NCBI GenBank assembly: GCA_964011275.1
Contig: CAXGOB010000035.1
Span: 1 to 49,857, forward strand
Source: UBA7328 sp002471345
Lineage (GTDB): Bacteria > Bacteroidota > Bacteroidia > Chitinophagales > Saprospiraceae
Length of the DNA: 49,857 nt
Direction: 5' to 3'
Positions 8,469 to 17,146 of the stretch are shown here, piece after piece. Each line of letters begins with the position of its first letter. Within the stretch, counting starts at the first letter, position 1. The notes under the pieces are model-generated. The model saw nothing but the letters and a program-made list of their open reading frames with translations, was not told where the DNA came from and searched no databases. A program made the translations under genes and the position numbers.

Positions 8469-9317
8469 ATGAATAAGAAAATCATCTATATCGTCCTTAG
8501 CTGTGTAGGAGTGTCTCTATCCTTGTTTTCTCAGCCTATGTCAGCCCCCCTATTCAACCCCGTAGAAGTAAATGACGAAGATCGTCTAGAAAATATGATG
8601 GGTAAAACTATAGTGGTATTCACTCCTCATCCAGATGATGAAACTTTTGCCATGGGTGGTTCTTTGGCATTATTAGCTAAAAATGACAACAATATTCATG
8701 TTGTCATCTATACTAATGATAACAAAGGATCACTAGATCTGACGATGACAAGAGAACGATTAGCAAGAATTAGAAGGGCTGAAGAAGAAAGATCATGTGA
8801 AATATTAGGAATCGATATTGAAAATATTCATTGGTTGGGTTATGAAGATGGAGATTTGGAATATGCTGATCCTCAAGTGCTTAGAGGCAAAATAGCTAGA
8901 CTTCTTAAAATGATTAGACCTGATGTAGTGTTCACTGCCGATCCTGGTGTCAAGTGGAATCAATGGCATAAAACAGATCACCGAATGGCCGCAAATATTA
9001 CTCAAGATGCTTTTATCGCTGCTGAATGGCATTTGTATTATCCTCAGCATCTTTTGGACGAGGAGTTACAGCCTTTTCATGTAAAAGATGTCTATTACTA
9101 TTATTCTCAAGAACCTAATTATGAAGTGGATATTACCACCTTTTTCGATTTAAAAATGAAAGCCTCGGCAGCTCATGTGAGTCAATTTGAACCTTCTACA
9201 AGTAAGTATACATCCGAAATGCCAAAGGAAACTTTTGATCAGATAAGATTTGGTTTTTCACAACGAAATGCTGGAGGAGAAGGGAAGTTAGTGGAACGAT
9301 TCAGAAAAAGAGGTTAA
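8469..9317 (+). CDS. Exported PIG-L family deacetylase
   Basis: 282 residues. A signal peptide (hydrophobic segment then SLFSQ) precedes the PIG-L/LmbE domain. The zinc-site motif TPHPDDE is at residues 52-58 and the partner HKTDHR motif is near 165, with GYEDGDLEY between them. Family enzymes remove acetyl groups from N-acetylglucosamine-type sugars or cleave related amides. Here the enzyme would act outside the cytoplasm, next to an outer sulfatase and a DUF1080 protein, so an N-acetylated, possibly sulfated amino sugar is a reasonable but unproven substrate. It starts 1 base after the previous stop and ends 21 bases before the amidohydrolase, consistent with one transcript. Confidence 0.9.
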   Translation: MNKKIIYIVLSCVGVSLSLFSQPMSAPLFNPVEVNDEDRLENMMGKTIVVFTPHPDDETFAMGGSLALLAKNDNNIHVVIYTNDNKGSLDLTMTRERLARIRRAEEERSCEILGIDIENIHWLGYEDGDLEYADPQVLRGKIARLLKMIRPDVVFTADPGVKWNQWHKTDHRMAANITQDAFIAAEWHLYYPQHLLDEELQPFHVKDVYYYYSQEPNYEVDITTFFDLKMKASAAHVSQFEPSTSKYTSEMPKETFDQIRFGFSQRNAGGEGKLVERFRKRG

Positions 9318-9338
9318 TATAAACACCTATTAAGATCT

Positions 9339-11048
9339 ATGAAAAATATTTACTTCCCTTTACTTTTTATAATTGCGATTTTTTCATGCAATGATGCCAT
9401 TGATACTGCTGATTTAGTATTGATAAATGGGAACATTGTTACTATGGATAAGAATAATTCGAAAGCCACAGCATTAGCTGTTAATGGTGATCGAATAATT
9501 GCTGTAGGAACAGATGAAGAAATCCGTAGACATACAGATAAAGAAACGGTGATTATAGATCTCAAAGGTAATTTAGCTATTCCTGGATTGATAGAAGGGC
9601 ATGGACATTATATGAGATTAGGGCATACTTTAATGCACTTAGATTTAAGATATGCTAATTCGTGGGATGAAATAGTAGACATGGTAGCTGAGGCTGTAGA
9701 TCGTTCAAAACCAGGAGAATGGATACTGGGATGGGGATGGCATCAAGACAAATGGGAAAAAACTCCCATCCCTTCATATGAAGGATTACCTATTCATAAT
9801 TCTCTTAGTGAGATAAGTCCAGAAAATCCAGTTATGCTTTCGCACACCAGTGGTCATGGAGAATACATTAATGCAAAGGGAATGGAGATGGCTGGTATCA
9901 ATGCAGAGACACCTAACCCAGCTGGTGGTGAAATTGTGAGAGATAGACTTGGGAATGCAATAGGAATGCTTAGAGAATCGGCAGCACAGCTTATTGACAA
10001 TGTATATAATGAATATGAACAAAATATGACACCAGCTGATCTCGAAGAACAACACAGACGTCAAGTTGCTCTTGCTGGACAAGAAGCATTGGAAAATGGA
10101 ATAACCAGTTTTCAAGATATGGGTTCTTCATTTGATGAGGTAGCACTTTTAAAAACTATGGCTGAGGAGGGTAATTTGCCCGTAAGGTTGTATATGGCAA
10201 TTCATGATCCATCAGATTTAATGGAGGAGAAGCTGGAAGAATTCAGAATGGTTGGCTATGGAAATAACTTCTTGACTAATCGTTGTATTGGAGAAAAAGT
10301 ACTGGATGGTGCTTTAGGAACTCATGGTGGATGGCTTTTGGAGCCATATGTAGATCTTCCACACACTTCTGGTTTTAATGTAACTCCAGTATCAGAAATT
10401 GAAAGATCTGCTGAGTTAGCTGTTAAACATGATTACCAGATGGCTATTCAAGGGATTGGTGATAAAGCAACTAGAGTGTTATTGGATATCTATGAAAAGA
10501 CGTTTAGTGAAAATCCAGATCAGGGTGATTGGAGATGGCGGATAGAACATGCACAAGTTATACACCCTTCTGATTTACAGCGATTTAAAACTTTAGATGT
10601 GATAGCTGGAATTCAAGGTGTTTTTGCTTGTTCTGATGGCCCTTGGGTCGCATCTAGACTAGGGGAAGATCGGACAAGAGAACGAGGTTATCTATGGCGA
10701 ACGATGATAGATGAAGGAGTCAGAATTATGAATGGTACTGATCCTCCTGTAGAAGATATAGATCCAATGGCAAGTTTTCATTGTTCGGTGAGTAGGGTCT
10801 TAAGTAACGGTTCAGTATTCGCCCCTGAGCAAAAAATGTCTCGATTTCAAGCTTTGAAATCATATACTATTGATAATGCTTATGCAGCATTCGAAGAGGA
10901 TATTAAAGGGACATTGGAAGTTGGTAAGCTCGCAGATATCACTGTTTTGTCTCAGGATATAATGAGTGTAGCTGAAGAAGAAATTCCCAATACTAAAGTG
11001 TTGTATACCATTTTGGGTGGTGAGGTGAAATTTCAAAATACAAACTGA
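9339..11048 (+). CDS. Lipoprotein amidohydrolase, YtcJ-like (amidohydrolase 3 group)
   Basis: 569 residues with a lipobox AIFSC (Cys17). The amidohydrolase features follow: the small beta-domain DLVLINGNIVTMDKNNSKATAL, then the IPGLIEGHGHY HxH metal motif near residues 80-90, an HAQVIHPSDL segment, and the C-terminal GTLEVGKLADITVLSQD return to the beta-domain. Homologues hydrolyse amides or cyclic imides; substrates are mostly unknown. As a lipoprotein it acts in the periplasm or at the outer membrane. Third gene of the operon, 21 bp after PIG-L and 15 bp before the isomerase. A second exported member of the same family lies at 40726-42381. Confidence 0.9.
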   Translation: MKNIYFPLLFIIAIFSCNDAIDTADLVLINGNIVTMDKNNSKATALAVNGDRIIAVGTDEEIRRHTDKETVIIDLKGNLAIPGLIEGHGHYMRLGHTLMHLDLRYANSWDEIVDMVAEAVDRSKPGEWILGWGWHQDKWEKTPIPSYEGLPIHNSLSEISPENPVMLSHTSGHGEYINAKGMEMAGINAETPNPAGGEIVRDRLGNAIGMLRESAAQLIDNVYNEYEQNMTPADLEEQHRRQVALAGQEALENGITSFQDMGSSFDEVALLKTMAEEGNLPVRLYMAIHDPSDLMEEKLEEFRMVGYGNNFLTNRCIGEKVLDGALGTHGGWLLEPYVDLPHTSGFNVTPVSEIERSAELAVKHDYQMAIQGIGDKATRVLLDIYEKTFSENPDQGDWRWRIEHAQVIHPSDLQRFKTLDVIAGIQGVFACSDGPWVASRLGEDRTRERGYLWRTMIDEGVRIMNGTDPPVEDIDPMASFHCSVSRVLSNGSVFAPEQKMSRFQALKSYTIDNAYAAFEEDIKGTLEVGKLADITVLSQDIMSVAEEEIPNTKVLYTILGGEVKFQNTN

Positions 11049-11063
11049 AAAAACTATTTTATA

Positions 11064-12014
11064 ATGAAGAATAGAAGAGCATTTTGTCAAAAATCTATAA
11101 TAGCAGTTGCTGGAATAGTATCATATGGCGTCATTGGATGTAGATCTAAAAAAGAGAAACCTGTGCCAGAAATCAAGAACTCTCTGAAACTATCACTCGC
11201 ACAATGGTCTTTACACAAGGCCTTTTTTGCCAAAGAGTTAGATCCGATAAACTTTGCACCGGTCACTGCATCCTATGATATAAAAGCTGTAGAATATGTC
11301 AATCAATTCTATGTTGAGCATGTCAATAACGAACCGTTTTGGATGGAGATGCAACAACGAGCTTCAGGTGAAGGGGTGAATAGTTTGCTTATTATGGTAG
11401 ATGATGAAGGAGACCTTGGTGATCCAGATTCACAGAAAAGAAAAGAAGCAGCTATTAACCACCAAAAATGGATAAATGCGGCTAAACTCATGGATTGCCA
11501 TTCGATAAGAGTCAATGCTTTTGGAAGTGGAACCAAGTCAGAAATGCATGGATACTTAGTGGATGGACTAAGTCAACTATGTGAGTATGCTTCCAAAGAA
11601 AATATTAATGTGTTGATAGAGAATCATGGTCTATATAGTTCTGATGCACAATGGGTTACCAATGTTATCAAAGCTGTTGATTCTCCGTTTTTAGGAACAT
11701 TACCAGATTTTGGAAACTGGTGTACGAATGAAAAATGGGGAAGTACAAAGGATGATGCATGCACAGACAGTTATGATCTATATAATGGAGTAAAGGAATT
11801 TATGCCTTATGCAAAAGGAGTCAGTGCGAAGTCGTATGATTTTAATGAAGATGGAACAGTCAAAGGAATTGACTACAATAAGATGATTGATCTTGTAAAA
11901 GCAGAAGGTTACGATGGATATGTTGGAATTGAGTATGAAGGAGAAAATTTAAGTGAGCCAGATGGAATCAGAGCGACAAAGGCACTTTTGGAAGATGCTT
12001 GGAATCGAAGCTGA
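11064..12014 (+). CDS. Tat-exported sugar phosphate isomerase/epimerase-like TIM-barrel protein
   Basis: 316 residues. The N-terminus carries a twin-arginine-type motif (NRRAFCQK), a hydrophobic segment and a Cys (VIGCRS), so it is probably a Tat-exported lipoprotein. The rest is an AP-endonuclease-2/xylose-isomerase TIM barrel: LSLAQWSLHK strand, VLIENHG with a likely metal Glu, LPDFGNW with a likely metal Asp, and YVGIEYEGE with the last Glu. Relatives isomerise or epimerise sugars, including 3-keto sugars. Tat export fits a folded metalloenzyme. Last gene of the operon with DUF1080, PIG-L and amidohydrolase. The substrate is unknown. Confidence 0.85.
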   Translation: MKNRRAFCQKSIIAVAGIVSYGVIGCRSKKEKPVPEIKNSLKLSLAQWSLHKAFFAKELDPINFAPVTASYDIKAVEYVNQFYVEHVNNEPFWMEMQQRASGEGVNSLLIMVDDEGDLGDPDSQKRKEAAINHQKWINAAKLMDCHSIRVNAFGSGTKSEMHGYLVDGLSQLCEYASKENINVLIENHGLYSSDAQWVTNVIKAVDSPFLGTLPDFGNWCTNEKWGSTKDDACTDSYDLYNGVKEFMPYAKGVSAKSYDFNEDGTVKGIDYNKMIDLVKAEGYDGYVGIEYEGENLSEPDGIRATKALLEDAWNRS

Positions 12015-12104
12015 ATAGAACCCTAGAGCATTGTGATTATATAAAAGTTGATTCTATCTCGGCCTAATTCTGCCCTATATTGCGGTTATTAAATTATAAC
12101 CACA

Positions 12105-15100
12105 ATGGAGAAAATAGCACCATACAAATCAAAAAATAAAATAAGAGTCCTTACCTCAGGTTCTCTTTTTGATGGACATGATGCTGCTATTAATATTATG
12201 AGGCGTATCATCCAGAAAACTGGTGCAGAGGTTATCCATTTAGGTCATAATAGACCTGTACATGAGATAGTAAATGCTGCCATTCAAGAAGATGTACAAG
12301 CAATAGCGATTACATCCTATCAAGGAGGTCACATTGAGTTTTTCAAATATGCCTATGATCTTTTAAAAGAGAAAGGTGCAGGACATATTAAGATTTTTGG
12401 TGGAGGCGGTGGTACTATTCTACCTTCTGAAATAGAAGAATTACATGAGTATGGTATCACAAGAATTTACTCTCCTGACGATGGCAGAAAATTGGGCCTT
12501 CAGGGGATGATCAATCATCTATTAGAACAAAGTGACTATCCAGTAGGAGCTCAGCTCAACGGTCAATTAAAAAGGATATCCCCTGATGCTCATGTAGAAA
12601 TAGCTAGGCTTATTTCAGCTGTAGAAAACTATCCAGAAGAAAATAGAGAATGGGCAGCATCTCTTAAGATAGAAGTTGAAAAATCTAATGTTCCTGTTTT
12701 AGGAATTACAGGTACAGGAGGAGCAGGAAAATCTAGTTTGGTTGACGAATTAGTACTCAGATACCTTCAGTTATATACGGATAAGACATTGGGAATTATA
12801 TCAGTGGATCCATCTAAAAGAAAAACTGGTGGTGCTCTTTTAGGTGATAGAATAAGGATGAATGCTATAAGCAATGACAGAGTCTTTATGCGTTCTCTGG
12901 CCACAAGACAGTACAATCTTGCTTTGAATAAGCACATTGATAGCACTATATCGATAATGAAAAAAGCAGGTTTTGATCTGATCATTCTCGAGACTTCTGG
13001 AATAGGACAGTCAGATAGTGAAATTGTCGATCATGCTGATTTATCTGTTTATGTGATGACCCCAGAATTTGGTGCCGCATCTCAGCTAGAAAAAATTGAT
13101 ATGCTTGATTTTGCGGATATGATTGCTATTAACAAGTTTGACAAGAGAGGAGCTCAAGATGCCTTGAGAGATGTTAAAAAACAATATCAACGGAATCATG
13201 ATCTTTGGGAACAATCATTAGATGAGATGCCAGTTTATGGCTCTATTGCCTCGCAATTCAATGATCCAGGGGTAAATCGCCTCTTCAATGAGCTGATGCA
13301 GCATCTTTTTCCTACGGATTTTAAACCTGAAAATGTAAAGGGAGAAAGTGAGAAACAATATATAATACCTCCACCAAGAGTGAGATATCTATCAGAGATA
13401 ACTGAAGCTATAAGGAAATACGATAGGGAGACTGTAGAACAATCGAATATTGCGAGAACGCTTTTTGGATTAGAAATAAGTAAAAAAGTACTATCAGGAC
13501 AAAATAATGTGGTTTATGCCTTGAATGAAAAACAGAGTGAATTAGAGTCTGATCTTAGCAGGGAGAATAGACAGACTTTAGAAGAATGGGATGAAAAGAA
13601 AGCAGCTTATGATGAAGATGTCTTCACTTACAAAGTGAGAGGTAAAGAAATTAAAGTAGATAATTTCACCACATCATTATCTCACAATAAAATACCCAAA
13701 GTCATCCTACCAAAATTCAAGGATTGGGGCGAGATATTGAGATGGGTAAGACAAGAAAACGTGCCGGGAGAATTCCCTTACACGGCGGGTGTGTTTCCAT
13801 TTAAAAGAAAAGGAGAAGATCCTACAAGGATGTTTGCAGGAGAAGGCGGACCTGAACGAACGAATAAGAGATTCCACTACCTTTCTCAAGGGATGCCTGC
13901 AAAAAGGCTTTCTACAGCTTTTGATTCTGTAACACTTTATGGAAATGATCCTGATCATAGACCTGACATCTATGGTAAAGTGGGAAATTCAGGAGTAAAT
14001 ATCAGTTCGCTCAATGATGCAAAAAAGCTCTACTCAGGATTCGATCTTTGTGATCCAAAGACATCTGTGTCAATGACTATAAACGGTCCCGCTGCGACCA
14101 TTTGTGCATTTTTTATGAATGCCGCTATTGATCAGCAATGTGAACTTTATATTAAAGAGAATGGTCTTGAAGGATCAGTCGAATCAAAATTCAAAGAACT
14201 CTATGACAATCAAGAAATAGAAAGGCCAATTTATAAAGGTGAATTGCCAGAAGGAAATGATGGACTCGGATTGATGCTATTAGGCCTCACTGGAGATCAA
14301 GTATTAGAACCTAAAGTTTATGTTGAATTAAAAGAGAAAGCATTAAAGGCCGTACGAGGGACAGTTCAAGCTGATATACTCAAAGAAGATCAAGCACAAA
14401 ATACATGCATTTTCTCCACTGAGTTTTCACTTAAGCTAATGGGTGATGTTCAGCAATATTTCATAGTTCATCAAGTAAGGAATTTCTATTCCGTTTCTAT
14501 ATCGGGGTATCACATTGCAGAAGCAGGAGCTAACCCTATTACGCAGCTGGCACTTACTCTTTCTAATGGATTCACTTTTGTAGAATACTACCTTTCAAGA
14601 GGAATGGATATCAATGACTTTGCGCCTAATTTATCCTTCTTCTTCTCCAATGGAATAGATCCAGAATATGCTGTGATTGGTCGGGTTGCAAGGAGAATAT
14701 GGGCAAAAGCTATGAGAGAAAAATATGGAGCGAATGATCGATCTCAAAAACTTAAATACCATATTCAGACATCTGGAAGATCACTGCATGCTCAAGAGAT
14801 AGATTTCAATGATATACGCACCACATTACAGGCACTTTATGCTATTTATGATAATTGTAATTCTCTTCACACCAATGCTTACGATGAAGCTATTACCACG
14901 CCTACAGAAGATAGCGTAAGAAGAGCTGTGGCGATACAGATGATTATTAATACCGAATTAGGACAAGCTAAGAATGAAAATCCATTGCAAGGGTCATTCA
15001 TTATTGAAGAATTGACAGATCTAGTAGAAGAAGCTGTTTTGGTTGAATTTGATAAAATCACAGAACGAGGAGGCGTTCTCGGAGCTATGGAAACCATGTA

Positions 15101-15455
15101 TCAGCGCAGTAAAATACAAGAAGAGAGCCTCTATTACGAAACATTAAAACATACAGGTGAATACCCTATCATTGGTGTTAATACATTCCTTTCATCTAAA
15201 GGATCACCTACTGTTATTCCAGATGAAGTGATTAGGGCTACCACAGAAGAGAAAGAACTACAAATAAGTAATTTAAAGGTTCTTCATACTCTAAATCAGA
15301 ATCAATCATCACTTGCTATTAAGAACCTTCAGGAAGCTGCTGTGGCCAACCATAATGTATTTGAACAATTGATAGAAGCAGTTAAGATTTGTACGTTGGG
15401 TCAGATTACAGATGCTCTGTTTGCTGTGGGAGGGCAGTATCGACGGGGTATGTAA
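12105..15455 (+). CDS. icmF: Fused isobutyryl-CoA mutase (B12 domain, MeaB-type GTPase, mutase barrel)
   Basis: 1116 residues, the usual length for IcmF. Residues ~12-150 are the cobalamin-binding domain with DGHD at 23-26, His25 being the expected cobalt ligand. Residues ~195-430 are the G-protein chaperone: P-loop GITGTGGAGKSS (200-211), ETSGIGQSDSE and NKFD. From about 540 comes the mutase barrel, with FPYTAGVFPFKRKGEDPTRM. The aromatic/FPF signature in place of the methylmalonyl-CoA mutase YPWT region supports isobutyryl-CoA/butyryl-CoA (or a related branched acyl-CoA such as pivalyl/isovaleryl) interconversion. It is cytosolic, needs adenosylcobalamin, and stands as a single gene. Together with AtuA and the beta-oxidation-like genes it points to branched-acyl catabolism. 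Confidence 0.95.
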   Translation: MEKIAPYKSKNKIRVLTSGSLFDGHDAAINIMRRIIQKTGAEVIHLGHNRPVHEIVNAAIQEDVQAIAITSYQGGHIEFFKYAYDLLKEKGAGHIKIFGGGGGTILPSEIEELHEYGITRIYSPDDGRKLGLQGMINHLLEQSDYPVGAQLNGQLKRISPDAHVEIARLISAVENYPEENREWAASLKIEVEKSNVPVLGITGTGGAGKSSLVDELVLRYLQLYTDKTLGIISVDPSKRKTGGALLGDRIRMNAISNDRVFMRSLATRQYNLALNKHIDSTISIMKKAGFDLIILETSGIGQSDSEIVDHADLSVYVMTPEFGAASQLEKIDMLDFADMIAINKFDKRGAQDALRDVKKQYQRNHDLWEQSLDEMPVYGSIASQFNDPGVNRLFNELMQHLFPTDFKPENVKGESEKQYIIPPPRVRYLSEITEAIRKYDRETVEQSNIARTLFGLEISKKVLSGQNNVVYALNEKQSELESDLSRENRQTLEEWDEKKAAYDEDVFTYKVRGKEIKVDNFTTSLSHNKIPKVILPKFKDWGEILRWVRQENVPGEFPYTAGVFPFKRKGEDPTRMFAGEGGPERTNKRFHYLSQGMPAKRLSTAFDSVTLYGNDPDHRPDIYGKVGNSGVNISSLNDAKKLYSGFDLCDPKTSVSMTINGPAATICAFFMNAAIDQQCELYIKENGLEGSVESKFKELYDNQEIERPIYKGELPEGNDGLGLMLLGLTGDQVLEPKVYVELKEKALKAVRGTVQADILKEDQAQNTCIFSTEFSLKLMGDVQQYFIVHQVRNFYSVSISGYHIAEAGANPITQLALTLSNGFTFVEYYLSRGMDINDFAPNLSFFFSNGIDPEYAVIGRVARRIWAKAMREKYGANDRSQKLKYHIQTSGRSLHAQEIDFNDIRTTLQALYAIYDNCNSLHTNAYDEAITTPTEDSVRRAVAIQMIINTELGQAKNENPLQGSFIIEELTDLVEEAVLVEFDKITERGGVLGAMETMYQRSKIQEESLYYETLKHTGEYPIIGVNTFLSSKGSPTVIPDEVIRATTEEKELQISNLKVLHTLNQNQSSLAIKNLQEAAVANHNVFEQLIEAVKICTLGQITDALFAVGGQYRRGM

Positions 15456-15648
15456 TGCTGCTAAAAGCAAGGAAAAAAATATAGAGACTAAAAGTCGATA
15501 TATTGAACTTTTGACTCTCTATGTAAACCTATCCTTTGAAGAGAGGTTAAGAAAATGTAAATCTGCCAGACGATCAAGAAATCATTACATAAATAAACTC
15601 AGCTGAATATTCTAAATTTTGAATACCCCAATTCAGTTAGAATAGATC

Positions 15649-17112
15649 ATGTCATTTATTATTGCAATAAATAATTTGAATACTGCAATGTTTAGAGTAG
15701 TAAATTGTTCTACATGTTCTGTTGTTTCAAATCTTGAATATTTTATAGACACTGACCCAGGATATGGAGCAGCTACTAGTTTGAGCGCACCTAGTTCTTT
15801 AAATTTTAGCAGAAATTATACTATCTCCCTTGGTAGTATTTCTCCAGGCATCCACACCCTATATATCCGCGCTAAAAACGAAAACGGAGATTGGAGTTTC
15901 ACACAAAAAAGATCATTTTATGTCTTTGAAGGGAGCAGTTCAGGCACGTCGGATCTTGATTATTTAGAATACTTCATAGACACAGACCCTGGATATGACA
16001 ATGGAAATCCACTTGGCGTGTCCAATGGTACTGAGTCAGATGCCAATTATACAATCAACTTAACTGGAATTAATCTAGGCATACATACCTTATATGTAAG
16101 AGCTAAGAATAAAAATGGCGTATGGAGTTTTATTCAGAAAAGATCTTTCTACGTTTTCGATGGAGGAGTAGCTGGCACTTCAGAATTAGATTATCTAGAA
16201 TATTTTATTGACGCAGATCCAGGTTATGACAATGGAGAACCACTAGGAGTATCCAATAGCACCGACTCAGATGCCAATTATACAATAGATTTAAATGGAC
16301 TCGCTCCAGGTATACACACTTTGTACGTACGAGCAAAAAATCAAAGCGGCCTATGGAGCTTTATCCAGAAAAGAATGTTTTATGTATTTGAAGGAAGTGG
16401 TTTGGAAGAACCAGAGATCGTTGAAATAGAATATTACATTGACGATGAACCAGGTCTGGGAAATGCTAGTAAAATAGCATTTACTCCAGATGATACCGTA
16501 GAGGTTAATCTGAGTCTAAATGCTGCTGACTTCACAGGCAACAATTTCATTTATGTTAGAGCAAAAGATAATTATGGCAGATGGAGTTTTACTGTAAGAG
16601 ACACATTAAACTGGACAGACAACATGATAGACTTAATGCCAAGGACAGAGCAACAAGCCAGTACAGGTGATCCAATCACGAATATAGAATGGGACACCAT
16701 TAATAATGTTGAAATGGTCAATGTCGATTTAGTGACAAGAAATGGAGAATTTGTAAGAAGAATTGCCATCAATGTTGACCCTGGAAGCAATATCGCATCA
16801 TGGGTCATACCCGTTTCTGTACCAGATGGAGAATACAAAATCAAAGTATACGATAGCACAGAACCAACCATTTTTGACATATCTTCTAATACGATAAATA
16901 TAACAGCAGTATGTATGGAAGAACTCGATATCAGAACTCAAGATGAAATCTATGGAGAATACAAAGCCGAGATGATGATTATGTCAGACGGTAGAGTAGA
17001 GGGTCTAACTCCAACTCTTTTTTCTTCACCAAATATCGAACTAGATGGCGGATTTGAGGTGCCTTTGGGAGCACTATTTGAGGCGATGGTAGAGGGATGT
17101 AATAATGATTAA
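15649..17112 (+). CDS. Four-repeat surface-type protein with C-terminal 3-coathanger-stack-like domain
   Basis: 487 residues. Residues 29-336 are four tandem 77-residue beta-rich units, each opening with (L/I)E(Y)FIDxDPGY-type residues and closing with IHTLY(V/I)RAKN..G.WSF..KR.FYVF. Residues ~340-420 look like another Ig-like strand set. The last ~55 residues (IYGEYKAEMMIMSDG... ELDGGFEVPLGALFEAMVEGC) match the 3-coathanger-stack type ending of Bacteroidota extracellular proteins. A surface or secreted role is likely, but the first 28 residues lack basic residues and a clear hydrophobic core, so no ordinary signal peptide is visible. No better start was found in frame. It converges on the helicase gene. 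Function unknown. Confidence 0.7.
   Translation: MSFIIAINNLNTAMFRVVNCSTCSVVSNLEYFIDTDPGYGAATSLSAPSSLNFSRNYTISLGSISPGIHTLYIRAKNENGDWSFTQKRSFYVFEGSSSGTSDLDYLEYFIDTDPGYDNGNPLGVSNGTESDANYTINLTGINLGIHTLYVRAKNKNGVWSFIQKRSFYVFDGGVAGTSELDYLEYFIDADPGYDNGEPLGVSNSTDSDANYTIDLNGLAPGIHTLYVRAKNQSGLWSFIQKRMFYVFEGSGLEEPEIVEIEYYIDDEPGLGNASKIAFTPDDTVEVNLSLNAADFTGNNFIYVRAKDNYGRWSFTVRDTLNWTDNMIDLMPRTEQQASTGDPITNIEWDTINNVEMVNVDLVTRNGEFVRRIAINVDPGSNIASWVIPVSVPDGEYKIKVYDSTEPTIFDISSNTINITAVCMEELDIRTQDEIYGEYKAEMMIMSDGRVEGLTPTLFSSPNIELDGGFEVPLGALFEAMVEGCNND
15733..16656 (+). repeat. Four coding tandem repeats, period 231 bp
   Basis: Units begin at about 15733, 15964, 16195 and 16426. The protein period is exactly 77 residues for all three steps. 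Units 2 and 3 are closest to each other; unit 4 is the most diverged. Synonymous sites differ a lot between units, so the duplications are old and kept by selection on the protein rather than recent. Confidence 0.85.
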
Positions 17113-17146
17113 TTTATACTGGTGGAGTAACTCTGATTATGAGGAA

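Noticed and set aside
15412..15606. 64-codon frame overlapping the end of icmF and possibly an N-terminal part of the repeat protein
   Set aside because: It overlaps the conserved icmF C-terminus out of frame, ends in a stop before 15649, and does not encode a signal peptide.
15733..16656. CRISPR-like or satellite repeat
   Set aside because: The periodicity is in the protein (77 residues) with diverged synonymous sites and an open frame throughout, so it is a coding repeat.
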